From positions 1 to 64,000 of the forward strand of contig JAFWEP010000028.1 of assembly GCA_017512885.1 (NCBI GenBank): a stretch of DNA of 64,000 nt, in the 5' to 3' direction. Position 1 is the stretch's first letter. The number at the start of each line of letters is the position of its first letter. Below the pieces are notes generated by a model. That model saw only the letters and a list, made by a program, of their open reading frames with translations. It searched no databases and was not told the DNA's origin. A program made the translations under genes and the position numbers. Source of the DNA: Erysipelotrichaceae bacterium. Its GTDB lineage: Bacteria; Bacillota_I; Bacilli_A; Erysipelotrichales; Erysipelotrichaceae. Below are positions 43,061 to 51,386 of the stretch, in pieces.

Positions 43061-44364
43061 ATTTCTTCCTCCGCGATCACCGCCAGGAGATCGTACTCCC
43101 GGTATCCGGTGATCTCACACATGACAAATTCTCCGACCCTTAGACTTCCGGCATCCCGGATCCGGACTTCCGGATCCACCCCTTCCGGAGCAGAGAAGTA
43201 AGCCCGTCCGGTACTGATCCCCCGGAAAGGATCGTTCTTTTCCACCAGGACCGGCAGTTTCTGTCCGATGCGGGCAGCGTTCTTTTCTTCGCAGATCGCT
43301 TTCTGGGTCTCCATCAGTTCCCGGTATCTTCTTTCCTTGATCTCTTCCTCGACCTGATCGGGCATATCATAGGAAGGCGTATCTTCCTCCCGGGAATAAG
43401 TGAAGGCGCCCAAGGAATCAAAACGCTGTTCCCTGATGAACTGCAGGGTCTCCCGGAAGTCTTCTTCCTCTTCTCCCGGGAAGCCGACCATGAAGGTCGT
43501 ACGTAAGACTTCCTTCCCGCCGAAGATCTCGTGGATCAGAGCGAACTTCTCTCTCAGGAAAGCGGTACTGGTCGGACGGCGCATCGCTTTCAGGATGCGG
43601 TCGGAACCGTACTGGACCGGCATATCGAAATACGGCAGCACCCGCCTGCAGGAAGCGACGGTCCGCAAGAGCTCTTCGCTCATCTCATCCGGATAGAGGT
43701 AGAGGATCCTGATCCAGGTGAAAGGAAGTTCGTCCAGCTGCTTCAGCAGTTCCCCCAGGGCAAAGTGACCGTAGAGATCTCTTCCGTAGTAGGCGCAGTC
43801 CTGGGCGATCAGGTTCAGTTCCTTCACTCCCTCTGCTGCCAGCCCTTTCGCTTCTTCGACCAGTTCCTCGATAGGCCGCGACTGATAGCGTCCGCGGATC
43901 AGAGGGATAGCGCAGTAGGCACAGCGATGGTTGCAGCCTTCGGCGATCTTCAGATAGGCAAAGTAGGAAGGAGTCAGCCGGCTGCGTGCGTTGAGATCGG
44001 CTGCCGCAAAGTCCAGATGCAGGGTATCCAGCAGGATCTCCTTGATGCGGGGATAGTCATCGATGCGGATGAAGGCATCGACTTCCGGCAGGGCTTCTTT
44101 CAGGTCTTCCGCATAGCGCTGCACCAGACAGCCGCTGACGATCAGTTTCTTCAGACGGTCTTTCTTGTATTCCGCCATCTCCAGGATGGTATCGATGGCT
44201 TCCTTCTTGGCAGCCTCGATGAAACCGCAGGTATTGATGAAGATCACATCACACTTGGCCGGATCGCTCTCGATCGTAAAACGGCCGTCACGGAAAAGAG
44301 ACAGCAGATGTTCGCTGTCCACCAGATTCTTGGAACAGCCCAAAGAGATAAAACCAACGTTCAT
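43057..44364 (-). CDS. rimO: Ribosomal protein S12 methylthiotransferase RimO
   Basis: 435 residues from ATG 44362-44364, which has GGAGG upstream and begins MNVGFISLGCSKNLVDSE. The N-terminal cluster cysteines (GCSK, INTCGF, SGCLVQ), the radical-SAM CNHRCAYCAIP and a C-terminal TRAM domain are all visible. It methylthiolates an Asp of S12. A 106-residue in-frame upstream extension lies antisense/out of frame to the Gx gene and is rejected. 4-base overlap with the Gx gene. Confidence 0.95.
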   Translation of the reverse strand: MNVGFISLGCSKNLVDSEHLLSLFRDGRFTIESDPAKCDVIFINTCGFIEAAKKEAIDTILEMAEYKKDRLKKLIVSGCLVQRYAEDLKEALPEVDAFIRIDDYPRIKEILLDTLHLDFAAADLNARSRLTPSYFAYLKIAEGCNHRCAYCAIPLIRGRYQSRPIEELVEEAKGLAAEGVKELNLIAQDCAYYGRDLYGHFALGELLKQLDELPFTWIRILYLYPDEMSEELLRTVASCRRVLPYFDMPVQYGSDRILKAMRRPTSTAFLREKFALIHEIFGGKEVLRTTFMVGFPGEEEEDFRETLQFIREQRFDSLGAFTYSREEDTPSYDMPDQVEEEIKERRYRELMETQKAICEEKNAARIGQKLPVLVEKNDPFRGISTGRAYFSAPEGVDPEVRIRDAGSLRVGEFVMCEITGYREYDLLAVIAEEEI

Positions 44365-44849
44365 AAACGGATCCTCCGTAATACCTGTACCGCGATACTG
44401 CCGGTCAGGATACCGGTCAGCAGAGAAGAGACCAACAGCGTCGGCAGCAGGATGGCGATGCCAGGCTGGGCATAGAGCAGGATGACACACAATAACTGTC
44501 CGAGGCTGTGAGCCAGCGCCGACAGGATCGAAGAGAAGAGCACGGAGCTCTTCAGTCTCCTCGTCAGCAACAGACTCAGCGAGGACAGGAAGATCCCGGA
44601 AGCCGAGATCCAGAACGGCGCCCCGAAGAGGATCCCCTTCAGCAGGTTCCCCAGCGAGAGCCTCAAGAGATTGACGGTCCACATCTCCTTTACCCCAAAG
44701 AGCTGCAGTGTGACCAGAGCCACGATATTGGCCAGTCCCAGCCGGATCCCGAACTGTAAGGGCGGGATAAAGGCTGCCTCGACCAGATTGATCACGATGG
44801 CGATCGCTCCCAAAAGACCCAGCAGCGCTGTTTTCCTTGTCTTACTCAT
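44361..44849 (-). CDS. Gx transporter / heptaprenyl-diphosphate-synthase component I family
   Basis: 162 residues, nearly all hydrophobic, five to six helices. The FGIRLGLANIVALVTL and LGNLLKGILFGAP segments match the Gx family (Hpre_diP_synt_I), once named for heptaprenyl diphosphate synthase and resembling ECF substrate-binding units. It overlaps the NusG_II gene by 8 bases; these two are commonly paired in Bacillota near quinone or flavin electron-transfer genes, though none is visible here. Confidence 0.85.
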   Translation of the reverse strand: MSKTRKTALLGLLGAIAIVINLVEAAFIPPLQFGIRLGLANIVALVTLQLFGVKEMWTVNLLRLSLGNLLKGILFGAPFWISASGIFLSSLSLLLTRRLKSSVLFSSILSALAHSLGQLLCVILLYAQPGIAILLPTLLVSSLLTGILTGSIAVQVLRRIRL

Positions 44850-45180
44850 CGCTCACTACCACCAGGATCCCGTTGGGCAGACAGATGATCGGAGCGTATG
44901 CCTCCGAAGTGATCCAGCCCTGATGTTCGCAGATCTTGTCCGGACAGTCGACATCGACCGCCCGCCAGGCTTTGTCCTTCACTTCCAGATGAAAGAGGCC
45001 CCGCTTTCCTTCGATCGTATAGATCCCCTCCTGATCGTCCCTTACCTGCAGCAATACCTTATTCTCCGCATCGCGCACTTCGATCGTGTGCGCCCCGGAG
45101 AAGAACGTACGGAATGCGAACAGTCCGCCGATCCCCAGCAGGAACAGAATGAAAACGATCAGAAGTTCCTTCTTCTTCAT
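44842..45180 (-). CDS. NusG domain II-containing membrane-anchored protein
   Basis: 112 residues: a short basic start, one helix (about 6-24), then an extracellular NusG_II domain with paired cysteines (DVDCPDKICEHQGWI, CLPNGILVVV). Not a NusG transcription factor. It pairs with the Gx gene. The mRNA looks leaderless: a TGCTATAAT box lies 9 nt before the ATG and no ribosome site is present. Confidence 0.87.
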   Translation of the reverse strand: MKKKELLIVFILFLLGIGGLFAFRTFFSGAHTIEVRDAENKVLLQVRDDQEGIYTIEGKRGLFHLEVKDKAWRAVDVDCPDKICEHQGWITSEAYAPIICLPNGILVVVSDE

Positions 45181-45189
45181 AATAAACCC

Positions 45190-45198
45190 ATTATAGCA
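45190..45198 (-). promoter_or_regulatory. Extended -10 promoter of the NusG_II-Gx-rimO-gal operon
   Basis: TGCTATAAT on the minus strand, 9 bases before the ATG. No clear -35. Six coupled genes follow, down to galK. Confidence 0.6.
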
Positions 45199-45240
45199 GA
45201 AAGTGCAGAGCAGAGACTTTTCCCGAAAGCCTTTCTTCCG

Positions 45241-45246
45241 TAGAAT
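45241..45246 (+). promoter_or_regulatory. -10 box of the GTPase-nuclease gene (probably leaderless)
   Basis: TAGAAT ends 8 bases before the ATG. No ribosome-binding site fits. The -35 is weak. Confidence 0.45.
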
Positions 45247-45254
45247 AAATACAT

Positions 45255-47732
45255 ATGAAAAAGATCGTACTGGGGCTCTTTGCGGCGGTAGACGCCGGCA
45301 AGACGACGCTCTCCGAGGCTTTCCTGGTCGCCAGCGGCCAGCGCCGGGACGGAGGACGGGTCGACAAAGGAACGGCCCTTTTGGACTATAACGAACAGGA
45401 ACGAAAGAGAGGCATCACCATCTTCCTCAAGGAAGAGCGCTTTCTTTATCAGGACGTCTCCTTCAACATCCTGGATACCCCCGGTCACCGCGACTTCGCC
45501 GAAGAAAGAAGACGGGCCTTGAAAGCAGTCGATGCCGCAGTCTTCCTCTTGTCGGGAAGCGAAACGCTGCCGGCGGCAGCGATCGCCCTCTTCCGGGAAC
45601 TGCAGGAAGCCCGCATCCCCCTCTTCCTCTTCGTCAACAAGATGGACATCAGTCCCTATGCGAAGGAAGAGATCCTGCGCAGGATCCGGAGCGAACTGAG
45701 TCCGCTCTGTTTCCCCCGTGAGGAACTGGCTGAACAGGTCGCTTTGACCGATGAGAAACTGCTGGAGCAGTATCTGGAGAGCGAGACGCTCGATCCGGCC
45801 GTCCTGGAGAAAGCGGTCCGGGAGCGTTACTTCTATCCGGTCTTCTTCGGTTCCGCCCTGAAACAGGACGGGATCGAAGCCTTCCTGCAGGAGCTCTCCT
45901 GCTATGCCCGGGAGAATAACGATCCGCAGGTATCCGCCTATGTCTACAAAGTCTCCCGTCAGGGAAAGGAACGTCTCCTGCATACCCGCATCTTCTCCGG
46001 CACGCTGAACAGCCGCGATCCTTTGGGCGAAGAGAAGATCGCCGAGATCCGTCTCTACAACGGGAAGCAGTATGAGTCCGTGCGCAGTGCCGGACCGGAT
46101 GAGCTCTGCGTCCTGCGCGGTCCCGAAAACATTGCGGCCGGTACATTCCTGCCCTCTCTGCAGCAGGAGAAACAGGTCTTCCCCCTCTTCCTGCGTTACC
46201 GTATCCTCTCGGAGATGGACAGCGGCTACCTCTACGGCCAGCTGAAGCAGCTGGAGGAAGAATTCCCCGATCTCGATGTCCGCTACGATGCCGCCCGCAA
46301 GGAACTCAGCGTGAACCTGCAGGGCGAACTGCACGGCGATGTGCTGAAGACGATGCTGAAGGAACGCTGCGGGGCTGAGATCAGCTATACGGAACCGCCC
46401 CGCGAGATCCGCGAAAGTCTCAGTGACAGCGTCTACGGTTTTGCCCACTTCGATGTCTTGAAACACTTCGCGGAAGTCACCCTGCAGATCGAACCGCTCC
46501 CTGTCGGCAGCGGCCGCGAGATCCGCTGCCTGCCGGTCTCGGCAGCTGCTTCGGTACTGCTTTCGATCCTGCAGGAAGAACCTCCCCGGGGGATCTTCAC
46601 GGACGGACCGCTGGAAGACGTCAGGATCACCATCCTGAAGATCGAGACCAGTCAGAAACATACGACGGCAGCCGATATCCGGGAAGCGCTGACCCGCGCT
46701 CTCTATCAGGCCCAGGAGAAGACCCGTCCCCTCTTCAGCGAACCCTGTGCCTTCTTCCGGCTCTTTACGAAAGCGGAAGATCTGGGAAGCTTACAGAACT
46801 ATCTGGCCAGAGAGAATATCGCCTTCACCCCGGAAGAGGATCACCTGCTGGCTTCTTCTCCCCTGCCCAAACTGCAGGATCTGCGCCGGGAGCTCTCTGC
46901 CCTGCATACCGAACTGGAAGTCTATGACCAGCGTCCGCAGCTCTGCGCCGACCAGCAGGCCGTCTATGCTTCGTATCTGCCGCTCGATCCCGCCGCCCAT
47001 GTCTCTTCTTCGCTCTATCTGAAGAACGGCAATGTGCTCAGCGTTCCCGGAAGCGAAGTCGAAAAGTATGCCGGGGTCGTCTATGAACGCAGGCAGTCCT
47101 CCTACGAGAGCGGACCGATGAAGGTCAGCGAGAAGGAACTGCAGCGGGTCTGGTCCGCTACCTACAAGGAAAAGGAACGCTGGATCGAGAAGGAACAGAA
47201 GAAACAGGCCGAGGAAGAAAGACGGGAACTGCAGCTGCAGAAGTCCCGTGAGACCTGCTTCCTGATCGACGGCTATAACCTGTTGTATGCCACCGAAGAG
47301 ACAGCTTCGCTCGCCCGGCAGGATCTCTTTGCCGCCCGTGAGAAGCTGCTGGACAGGCTCAGCGACATGCAGGGCTACTTCGGGGTACGGATGATCGTCG
47401 TCTTCGATGCCTACAAGCGGGACAGTTCCCGCCCGGTCAGCACCGAACGGGAGAACCTCACCGTCGTCTATACCCAGGAAGACCATTCCGCCGACCGTTA
47501 CATCCAGGAGAACGCCGGAGCGCTGTCCCAGCACTACCGGCTGATCGTCGTCACTTCCGACGCCCTGGTCCAGCTCTCGGTCTTCGGTTCCGCTTCCCTG
47601 CGCCTCTCTTCCCGGGAATTCAACGAACGCTACGAACAGTTAAAGAAAAAGATCTCCCTGCCGGAAAAGAAAGCCAACCGGCCTCTGGAAGACCTGCGTG
47701 CGATCTTCTACCAGGAAGACGGAGATCAGTAA
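45255..47732 (+). CDS. TetM-like translational GTPase fused to a Rae1/YacP-type NYN endoribonuclease
   Basis: 825 residues. Residues 1 to about 215: GTPase domain close to ribosomal protection proteins, with P-loop AAVDAGKTTLSE, switch I RVDKGTALLDYNEQERKRGI, DTPGHRDF carrying the catalytic His, and NKMD. EF-G-like domains II-V follow to about 600, including a domain IV loop SQKHTTAAD at the place where TetM contacts the decoding site. A charged coiled-coil-like linker (about 625-665; KEKERWIEKEQKKQAEEE) leads to a NYN nuclease (about 667-825): CFLIDGYNLLYA, VVFDAYKRDSS, YTQEDHSADRYIQ, IVVTSDALVQ, as in YacP/Rae1, which cuts mRNA inside the ribosomal A site. Divergent from the NusG_II operon, leaderless-looking. 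Not a simple tetracycline-resistance gene. Confidence 0.9.
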   Translation: MKKIVLGLFAAVDAGKTTLSEAFLVASGQRRDGGRVDKGTALLDYNEQERKRGITIFLKEERFLYQDVSFNILDTPGHRDFAEERRRALKAVDAAVFLLSGSETLPAAAIALFRELQEARIPLFLFVNKMDISPYAKEEILRRIRSELSPLCFPREELAEQVALTDEKLLEQYLESETLDPAVLEKAVRERYFYPVFFGSALKQDGIEAFLQELSCYARENNDPQVSAYVYKVSRQGKERLLHTRIFSGTLNSRDPLGEEKIAEIRLYNGKQYESVRSAGPDELCVLRGPENIAAGTFLPSLQQEKQVFPLFLRYRILSEMDSGYLYGQLKQLEEEFPDLDVRYDAARKELSVNLQGELHGDVLKTMLKERCGAEISYTEPPREIRESLSDSVYGFAHFDVLKHFAEVTLQIEPLPVGSGREIRCLPVSAAASVLLSILQEEPPRGIFTDGPLEDVRITILKIETSQKHTTAADIREALTRALYQAQEKTRPLFSEPCAFFRLFTKAEDLGSLQNYLARENIAFTPEEDHLLASSPLPKLQDLRRELSALHTELEVYDQRPQLCADQQAVYASYLPLDPAAHVSSSLYLKNGNVLSVPGSEVEKYAGVVYERRQSSYESGPMKVSEKELQRVWSATYKEKERWIEKEQKKQAEEERRELQLQKSRETCFLIDGYNLLYATEETASLARQDLFAAREKLLDRLSDMQGYFGVRMIVVFDAYKRDSSRPVSTERENLTVVYTQEDHSADRYIQENAGALSQHYRLIVVTSDALVQLSVFGSASLRLSSREFNERYEQLKKKISLPEKKANRPLEDLRAIFYQEDGDQ

Positions 47733-47735
47733 AAG

Positions 47736-47759
47736 CCCCCGGTCAGTGACCGAGGGTTT
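47736..47759. terminator. Bidirectional terminator between the GTPase-nuclease and DEAD-box genes
   Basis: CCCcCGGTC and GACCGaGGG pair with one mismatch, with TTTT on the right and AAAA on the left. It fits in the 30 bases between the two convergent stop codons. Confidence 0.8.
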
Positions 47760-47762
47760 TCT

Positions 47763-49106
47763 TTACTCTTCTACTTTTTTGCGGGCAGCAGCACGGTAGC
47801 GCGCTTTCTTCTCTTCCCGGATCTTGGAGCGGATGAACTCCTGCCGTTCCTTGCGGCGGATGCGTTCGATCGCTTCCTTTTTCTTTTTGCGGTAGTTCGG
47901 CTTGACCTTTTCCTTCTTCTTGGTCAGGATCTTTGCCAGTTCCTTCTCCCGTTCATCATTGCGCTTCTTGCGCGGAGCGAAAGGATCCTGCAGATCCCTC
48001 CATTCGTTGCCGCGGAAGCTGCGGAAACGGAAGGAGATCCCCTGCTTGCGCAGCGTCTTCAGACTGGCCGTGTCCTTTTCCTGATAGAGAGCGAAGCAGG
48101 TGCCTTCCTTGCCGCTCCTTCCGGTACGTCCGGCCCGATGGGTATAGAAAGAAAGATCGCTGGGGAAGCCCAGGGAAACGACATGGGTGATCCCCTCGAT
48201 ATCGATGCCTCTGGCGGCAACGTCGCTGGCCACCACATAACGGTATTCCTGCGAAGCCAGGGCGCGCATCGCCTTCTGACGTTCTCTCGATTCCAGTCCG
48301 CCGTGCAAGAGCACTGCCCGGTAGCCGGCTGCCCGCAGCTGATCGTAGACCTCGTTGCATTCCTCGCGGGTATTGCCGAAGATCAGGCAGACATAGGGAT
48401 CGAAGCCCGGCAGGATCTGCAGCAATGTTTCGCCGTAGCTGCGGTGCTTGCAGGCAATGGCGACGTGCCGGATGCGGGGCGAGAGCTTTTCCGCCTCTTC
48501 GATGCGGATGATCTGGGGATTGTTCAGATATTTGCGCACAAAGGGACGCAGCGCTTCCGGGAAGGTCGCCGAGAAACACATGATCTCCGGTTCCTTGACC
48601 ATATGCGAAAAGACCGCATCGATGTCTTCCAGGAAACCGTACTCTAATGTCATATCCGCTTCGTCCACCACAAAGACCTTGACCTTATCGACCCGGATGA
48701 CATTGTTCAGGAAGAGGTCCTTGATCCGTCCCGGAGTACCGATGATGATCTGCGGCACATTCTTCAGCTCTTCCCGGCTGCGGACGCTGTCCGTACCGCC
48801 GGAAAGCAGCTTGATCCGCAGGGAGGGATAGACTTCCTTCATCAGTTTGGCCGCCCGATGGATCTGGAAAGCCAGTTCCCGGGTCGGAGCCGAGATCACC
48901 GCCTGGGTCTCTTCCTTTTCCGGATCGATCCTTTCCATGATCGGGATCAGGAAGGCATGGGTCTTGCCGGTACCGGTCGCAGAGACCGCAATGATATCCT
49001 TGTCTTTCGCAGCCATCTCGATGCAGGCTTCCTGGATCTTCGTCAGTTCCCGGAATCCGTTGAGTTCGATAAAACGCTGCGTTTCTTTTTTCAACTGTTG
49101 ATTCAT
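47763..49106 (-). CDS. DEAD-box RNA helicase
   Basis: 447 residues from ATG 49104-49106 (AAGGTG upstream; an in-frame GTG three codons earlier is ignored). Motifs: AVSATGTGKTHAFL (I), PTRELAFQ (Ia), TPGRI (Ib), VVDEADM (II), FSAT (III), VASDVAARGIDI (V), HRAGRTGRSG (VI). A Lys/Arg-rich tail follows (about 370-447), typical of CshB/YqfR-like helicases acting on ribosomal RNA or mRNA decay. Confidence 0.93.
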   Translation of the reverse strand: MNQQLKKETQRFIELNGFRELTKIQEACIEMAAKDKDIIAVSATGTGKTHAFLIPIMERIDPEKEETQAVISAPTRELAFQIHRAAKLMKEVYPSLRIKLLSGGTDSVRSREELKNVPQIIIGTPGRIKDLFLNNVIRVDKVKVFVVDEADMTLEYGFLEDIDAVFSHMVKEPEIMCFSATFPEALRPFVRKYLNNPQIIRIEEAEKLSPRIRHVAIACKHRSYGETLLQILPGFDPYVCLIFGNTREECNEVYDQLRAAGYRAVLLHGGLESRERQKAMRALASQEYRYVVASDVAARGIDIEGITHVVSLGFPSDLSFYTHRAGRTGRSGKEGTCFALYQEKDTASLKTLRKQGISFRFRSFRGNEWRDLQDPFAPRKKRNDEREKELAKILTKKKEKVKPNYRKKKKEAIERIRRKERQEFIRSKIREEKKARYRAAARKKVEE

Positions 49107-49124
49107 ATTTATCACCTTGTAGAG

Positions 49125-49152
49125 ATTATAGCGGAAAAGCCGGATTTTTCAA
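49125..49152 (-). promoter_or_regulatory. Promoter of the DEAD-box gene
   Basis: TTGAAA, 16-base spacer, TATAAT on the minus strand, 18 nt before the ATG. It touches the pepC terminator. Confidence 0.7.
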
Positions 49153-49176
49153 AGAAAAAGGACAGCATTGCTGTCC
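49153..49176 (-). terminator. Terminator after pepC
   Basis: GGACAGC (49160-49166) pairs with GCTGTCC (49170-49176), then TTTTTC on the minus strand, 6 nt after the stop codon. Confidence 0.85.
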
Positions 49177-49182
49177 CTTGAA

Positions 49183-50502
49183 CTAGTCGGCCAGGGTCCC
49201 CATCGGATCCCAGGGTTCCAGTTCGATCTTCTTTTTCGTCATCGCTGCAGCGATCTTCTTCGGCAGATATTTCTTCTCGACGACAGCCTGATAGACATAA
49301 CGGTCGAACCATTCATCGGAAGCGACGAAGTAGCCCTTGTTGGCGACATCTTCGCCCCAGCTGTTCTCGATCTTCCACTTGGTGGCTTTCTTGCCGTCCA
49401 GATTGACACCGGTGATGACCATCGCATGGTTCATCGCGCTCTGGCAGGCATAGAGAGAATCTTCTTTGGAGATCTCGAAGTTCACCCCGAACAGGGATTC
49501 ATAATCATAGTTCTCCGGAGCCCAGGTACCGGCCTTGCGGTCACCGAACTTGCCGCAGTCACTGCCGAACCAGACGACCTTGCCGTCTTTCAGCTGGGCG
49601 ATGACGGCCTTCTTCATCTCTTCGATGGTGACGTTCAGATAGGATACCGGCACACCTACGACGTTGCCCAGGAACTTGACGGTGAACATCTCATTGAAGG
49701 GCGTCTCTTCACGCGGAGAGTTGATCAGCGATGCCAGCGAAGAGAAATCCGCATGGACATACTTCTCATAGAAGCTCTTCGGGGTCAGGCCCTTGTCGCA
49801 GTGATACTTCTTATCCTTGTCGACATATTCGAAGTCGAAACTCTGCGGCGGTACGCCGAAGCAGGTGCAGAGCATCGAATAGATCTCCTTCAGACAGGTC
49901 TCCTTGAGCTTATTGACTTCCTTTTTGTCGGCAGCCTTGCGGACATCGACCGCAAACTTGCGTAAACGGGTATTCATCAGCGAACCCAGCGAACGGGTAT
50001 GGGAGCTGGCATAGGTCTCCGGCATGACATCCTTCGGGACCAGACCGTACTTTTCGATGACTGCCGTCAGCATATCCCACTGACCGCCGTCGCCGACCGG
50101 GAAACGCAGCACCCAGTTCAGGGTACGGTCATCCCAGGGACGGTCCTTCAGTTCGATGACTGCTTCCATGAAGAAGTTCGCCTTCTCCAGCTTGTCGTAG
50201 AAAGCGGTATAGTTCTGCGAGAACTCAAAGTTCTCCAGTTTCAGTTCCTTAGCGACCGGTTCCCGTAAGGTATTGAGTCCGGAGAAGATCCAGCAGCGGC
50301 CGGACTGCATCTGGTTGGTCGCCGGCAGGGTCTTGATATCGATCGAGAAACGATTCTTCAGCTGCGCATTCTCTTCCTGCACCTTCGCGGCATCCGCGAT
50401 ATCGGTACCGTAAAGGGCTCTGCGGGCAACTTTGGCGACCGGATCCTTGGCATACTCTTTGTCAAACTGCGCTAAGAGGTTCTGTGTGATTTCTTTCGGC
50501 AT
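49183..50502 (-). CDS. pepC: Aminopeptidase C (bleomycin-hydrolase family)
   Basis: 439 residues from ATG 50500-50502 (AAGGAG upstream; the frame extends 11 codons further but without a ribosome site). Papain-like catalytic residues are visible: Cys in QMQSGRCWIFSGLN, His in MNHAMVITGV, Asn in KIENSWGED. A cytoplasmic oligopeptidase, probably hexameric as in the family. The C terminus (PWDPMGTLAD) should lie near the active site. Confidence 0.95.
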   Translation of the reverse strand: MPKEITQNLLAQFDKEYAKDPVAKVARRALYGTDIADAAKVQEENAQLKNRFSIDIKTLPATNQMQSGRCWIFSGLNTLREPVAKELKLENFEFSQNYTAFYDKLEKANFFMEAVIELKDRPWDDRTLNWVLRFPVGDGGQWDMLTAVIEKYGLVPKDVMPETYASSHTRSLGSLMNTRLRKFAVDVRKAADKKEVNKLKETCLKEIYSMLCTCFGVPPQSFDFEYVDKDKKYHCDKGLTPKSFYEKYVHADFSSLASLINSPREETPFNEMFTVKFLGNVVGVPVSYLNVTIEEMKKAVIAQLKDGKVVWFGSDCGKFGDRKAGTWAPENYDYESLFGVNFEISKEDSLYACQSAMNHAMVITGVNLDGKKATKWKIENSWGEDVANKGYFVASDEWFDRYVYQAVVEKKYLPKKIAAAMTKKKIELEPWDPMGTLAD

Positions 50503-50524
50503 AAGTTTCTCCTTATCTAGAAGA

Positions 50525-50554
50525 GAATATAGCACAGTTCTTTTTTAAATGAAA
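50525..50554 (-). promoter_or_regulatory. Candidate promoter of pepC
   Basis: TATATT on the minus strand at 50526-50531, with a weak TTTCAT 17 bases upstream. The surrounding 50503-50618 is AT-rich and holds nothing else I can identify. Confidence 0.4.
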
Positions 50555-50618
50555 GATAAATGCATAGAATATGTAAATGTTTTCTATGCATGTAATAACG
50601 ATGCATTACGTTGTTATA

Positions 50619-51329
50619 TTAGAGAGGAAGATCGTTGCGCGAGGAACGGCGCACCGTATACAGCGCTGCCGCAAACAGGACCGTCAGATAGACATGAAAG
50701 ACGGTCAGGGTCCACTCCCCTTCCACAGAGAGCACAAAGTCATAGAAGCCGTGCAGGATGACCGGGATCAGTACGGCCAGCACGAGGGAGAGCAGACTCT
50801 TCCCCTGCTGCCCCTGCTTCTGATAGTGCCTGGCTTCGGCATAGAAGGAACCCATATAGATCCCGAAGATGCAGTGTGCCGGAAGCGAGGTGAACGCTCG
50901 GGCCACGGCATTGCCGAGACCGTAGGCAAAGACGTAGCGGACGTTCTCCACGGCCGCAAAGCCCATCGAGACGATCACCGCATAGAGGATCCCGTCAAAA
51001 TAGTAATTGAAATGTTCGCTCTTCCAGCTGCCCAGTTTCAGCGCCAGGAACTTGCAGAGCTCTTCCGATACGGCTACGATCAGGAAATTATCGAGGGCCA
51101 GATACAGCGGATCGGAAAACAGTTCGCGACTTCCGCCCATGCCGTAAAACAGCATATTCCCGCCCAGGACTTCCATCCAGTAGACCGGGAACGTTATGGC
51201 CATGCCCAGCAGCAACAGTTTCAGCAGCAGCCGGGGAGGTTCCCTGTCCAGCTGATCCAGCTGATAGACCCGCATCAGCAGGAAGATCACCGGGATCAGG
51301 GCGGCTGCCAGATAGATCAGATATGTCAT
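50619..51329 (-). CDS. PrsW-family intramembrane metalloprotease-like protein
   Basis: 236 residues, seven to eight helices. The family's SEELCKFLAL (EExxK-like), SLPAHCIFGIYMG and VILHGFYDFVL histidines are present, suggesting a working metal site. PrsW cleaves an anti-sigma factor in Bacillus; the substrate here is unknown. No ribosome site; the -10 is 6 nt before ATG. Divergent from ispH over a 57-base gap. Confidence 0.88.
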   Translation of the reverse strand: MTYLIYLAAALIPVIFLLMRVYQLDQLDREPPRLLLKLLLLGMAITFPVYWMEVLGGNMLFYGMGGSRELFSDPLYLALDNFLIVAVSEELCKFLALKLGSWKSEHFNYYFDGILYAVIVSMGFAAVENVRYVFAYGLGNAVARAFTSLPAHCIFGIYMGSFYAEARHYQKQGQQGKSLLSLVLAVLIPVILHGFYDFVLSVEGEWTLTVFHVYLTVLFAAALYTVRRSSRNDLPL

Positions 51330-51335
51330 AAGATC

Positions 51336-51364
51336 ATTCTACACGAGGTATCAATATCTGTGCA
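51336..51364 (-). promoter_or_regulatory. Promoter of the PrsW-like gene (probably leaderless)
   Basis: TGCACA, 17-base spacer, TAGAAT on the minus strand, six bases from the ATG. Confidence 0.55.
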
Positions 51365-51371
51365 GTGCATA

Positions 51372-51380
51372 TGCTAAAAT
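51372..51380 (+). promoter_or_regulatory. Extended -10 promoter of ispH (probably leaderless)
   Basis: TGCTAAAAT on the plus strand, six bases before the ispH ATG, interleaved with the divergent promoter of the PrsW-like gene. Confidence 0.55.
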
Positions 51381-51386
51381 GAGACT

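Noticed and set aside
44365-44682. 106-residue N-terminal extension of RimO
   Set aside because: It runs out of frame through the Gx transporter gene; the ATG at 44364 has GGAGG upstream and fits the family start.
44842-45180. Transcription factor NusG
   Set aside because: Only the NusG domain II is present, behind a membrane helix, with no NGN domain.
45255-47732. Tetracycline resistance gene (tetM-like)
   Set aside because: The GTPase half resembles ribosomal protection proteins, but overall divergence, the nuclease fusion and the chromosomal core context argue against calling it a resistance determinant. No mobile element is near.
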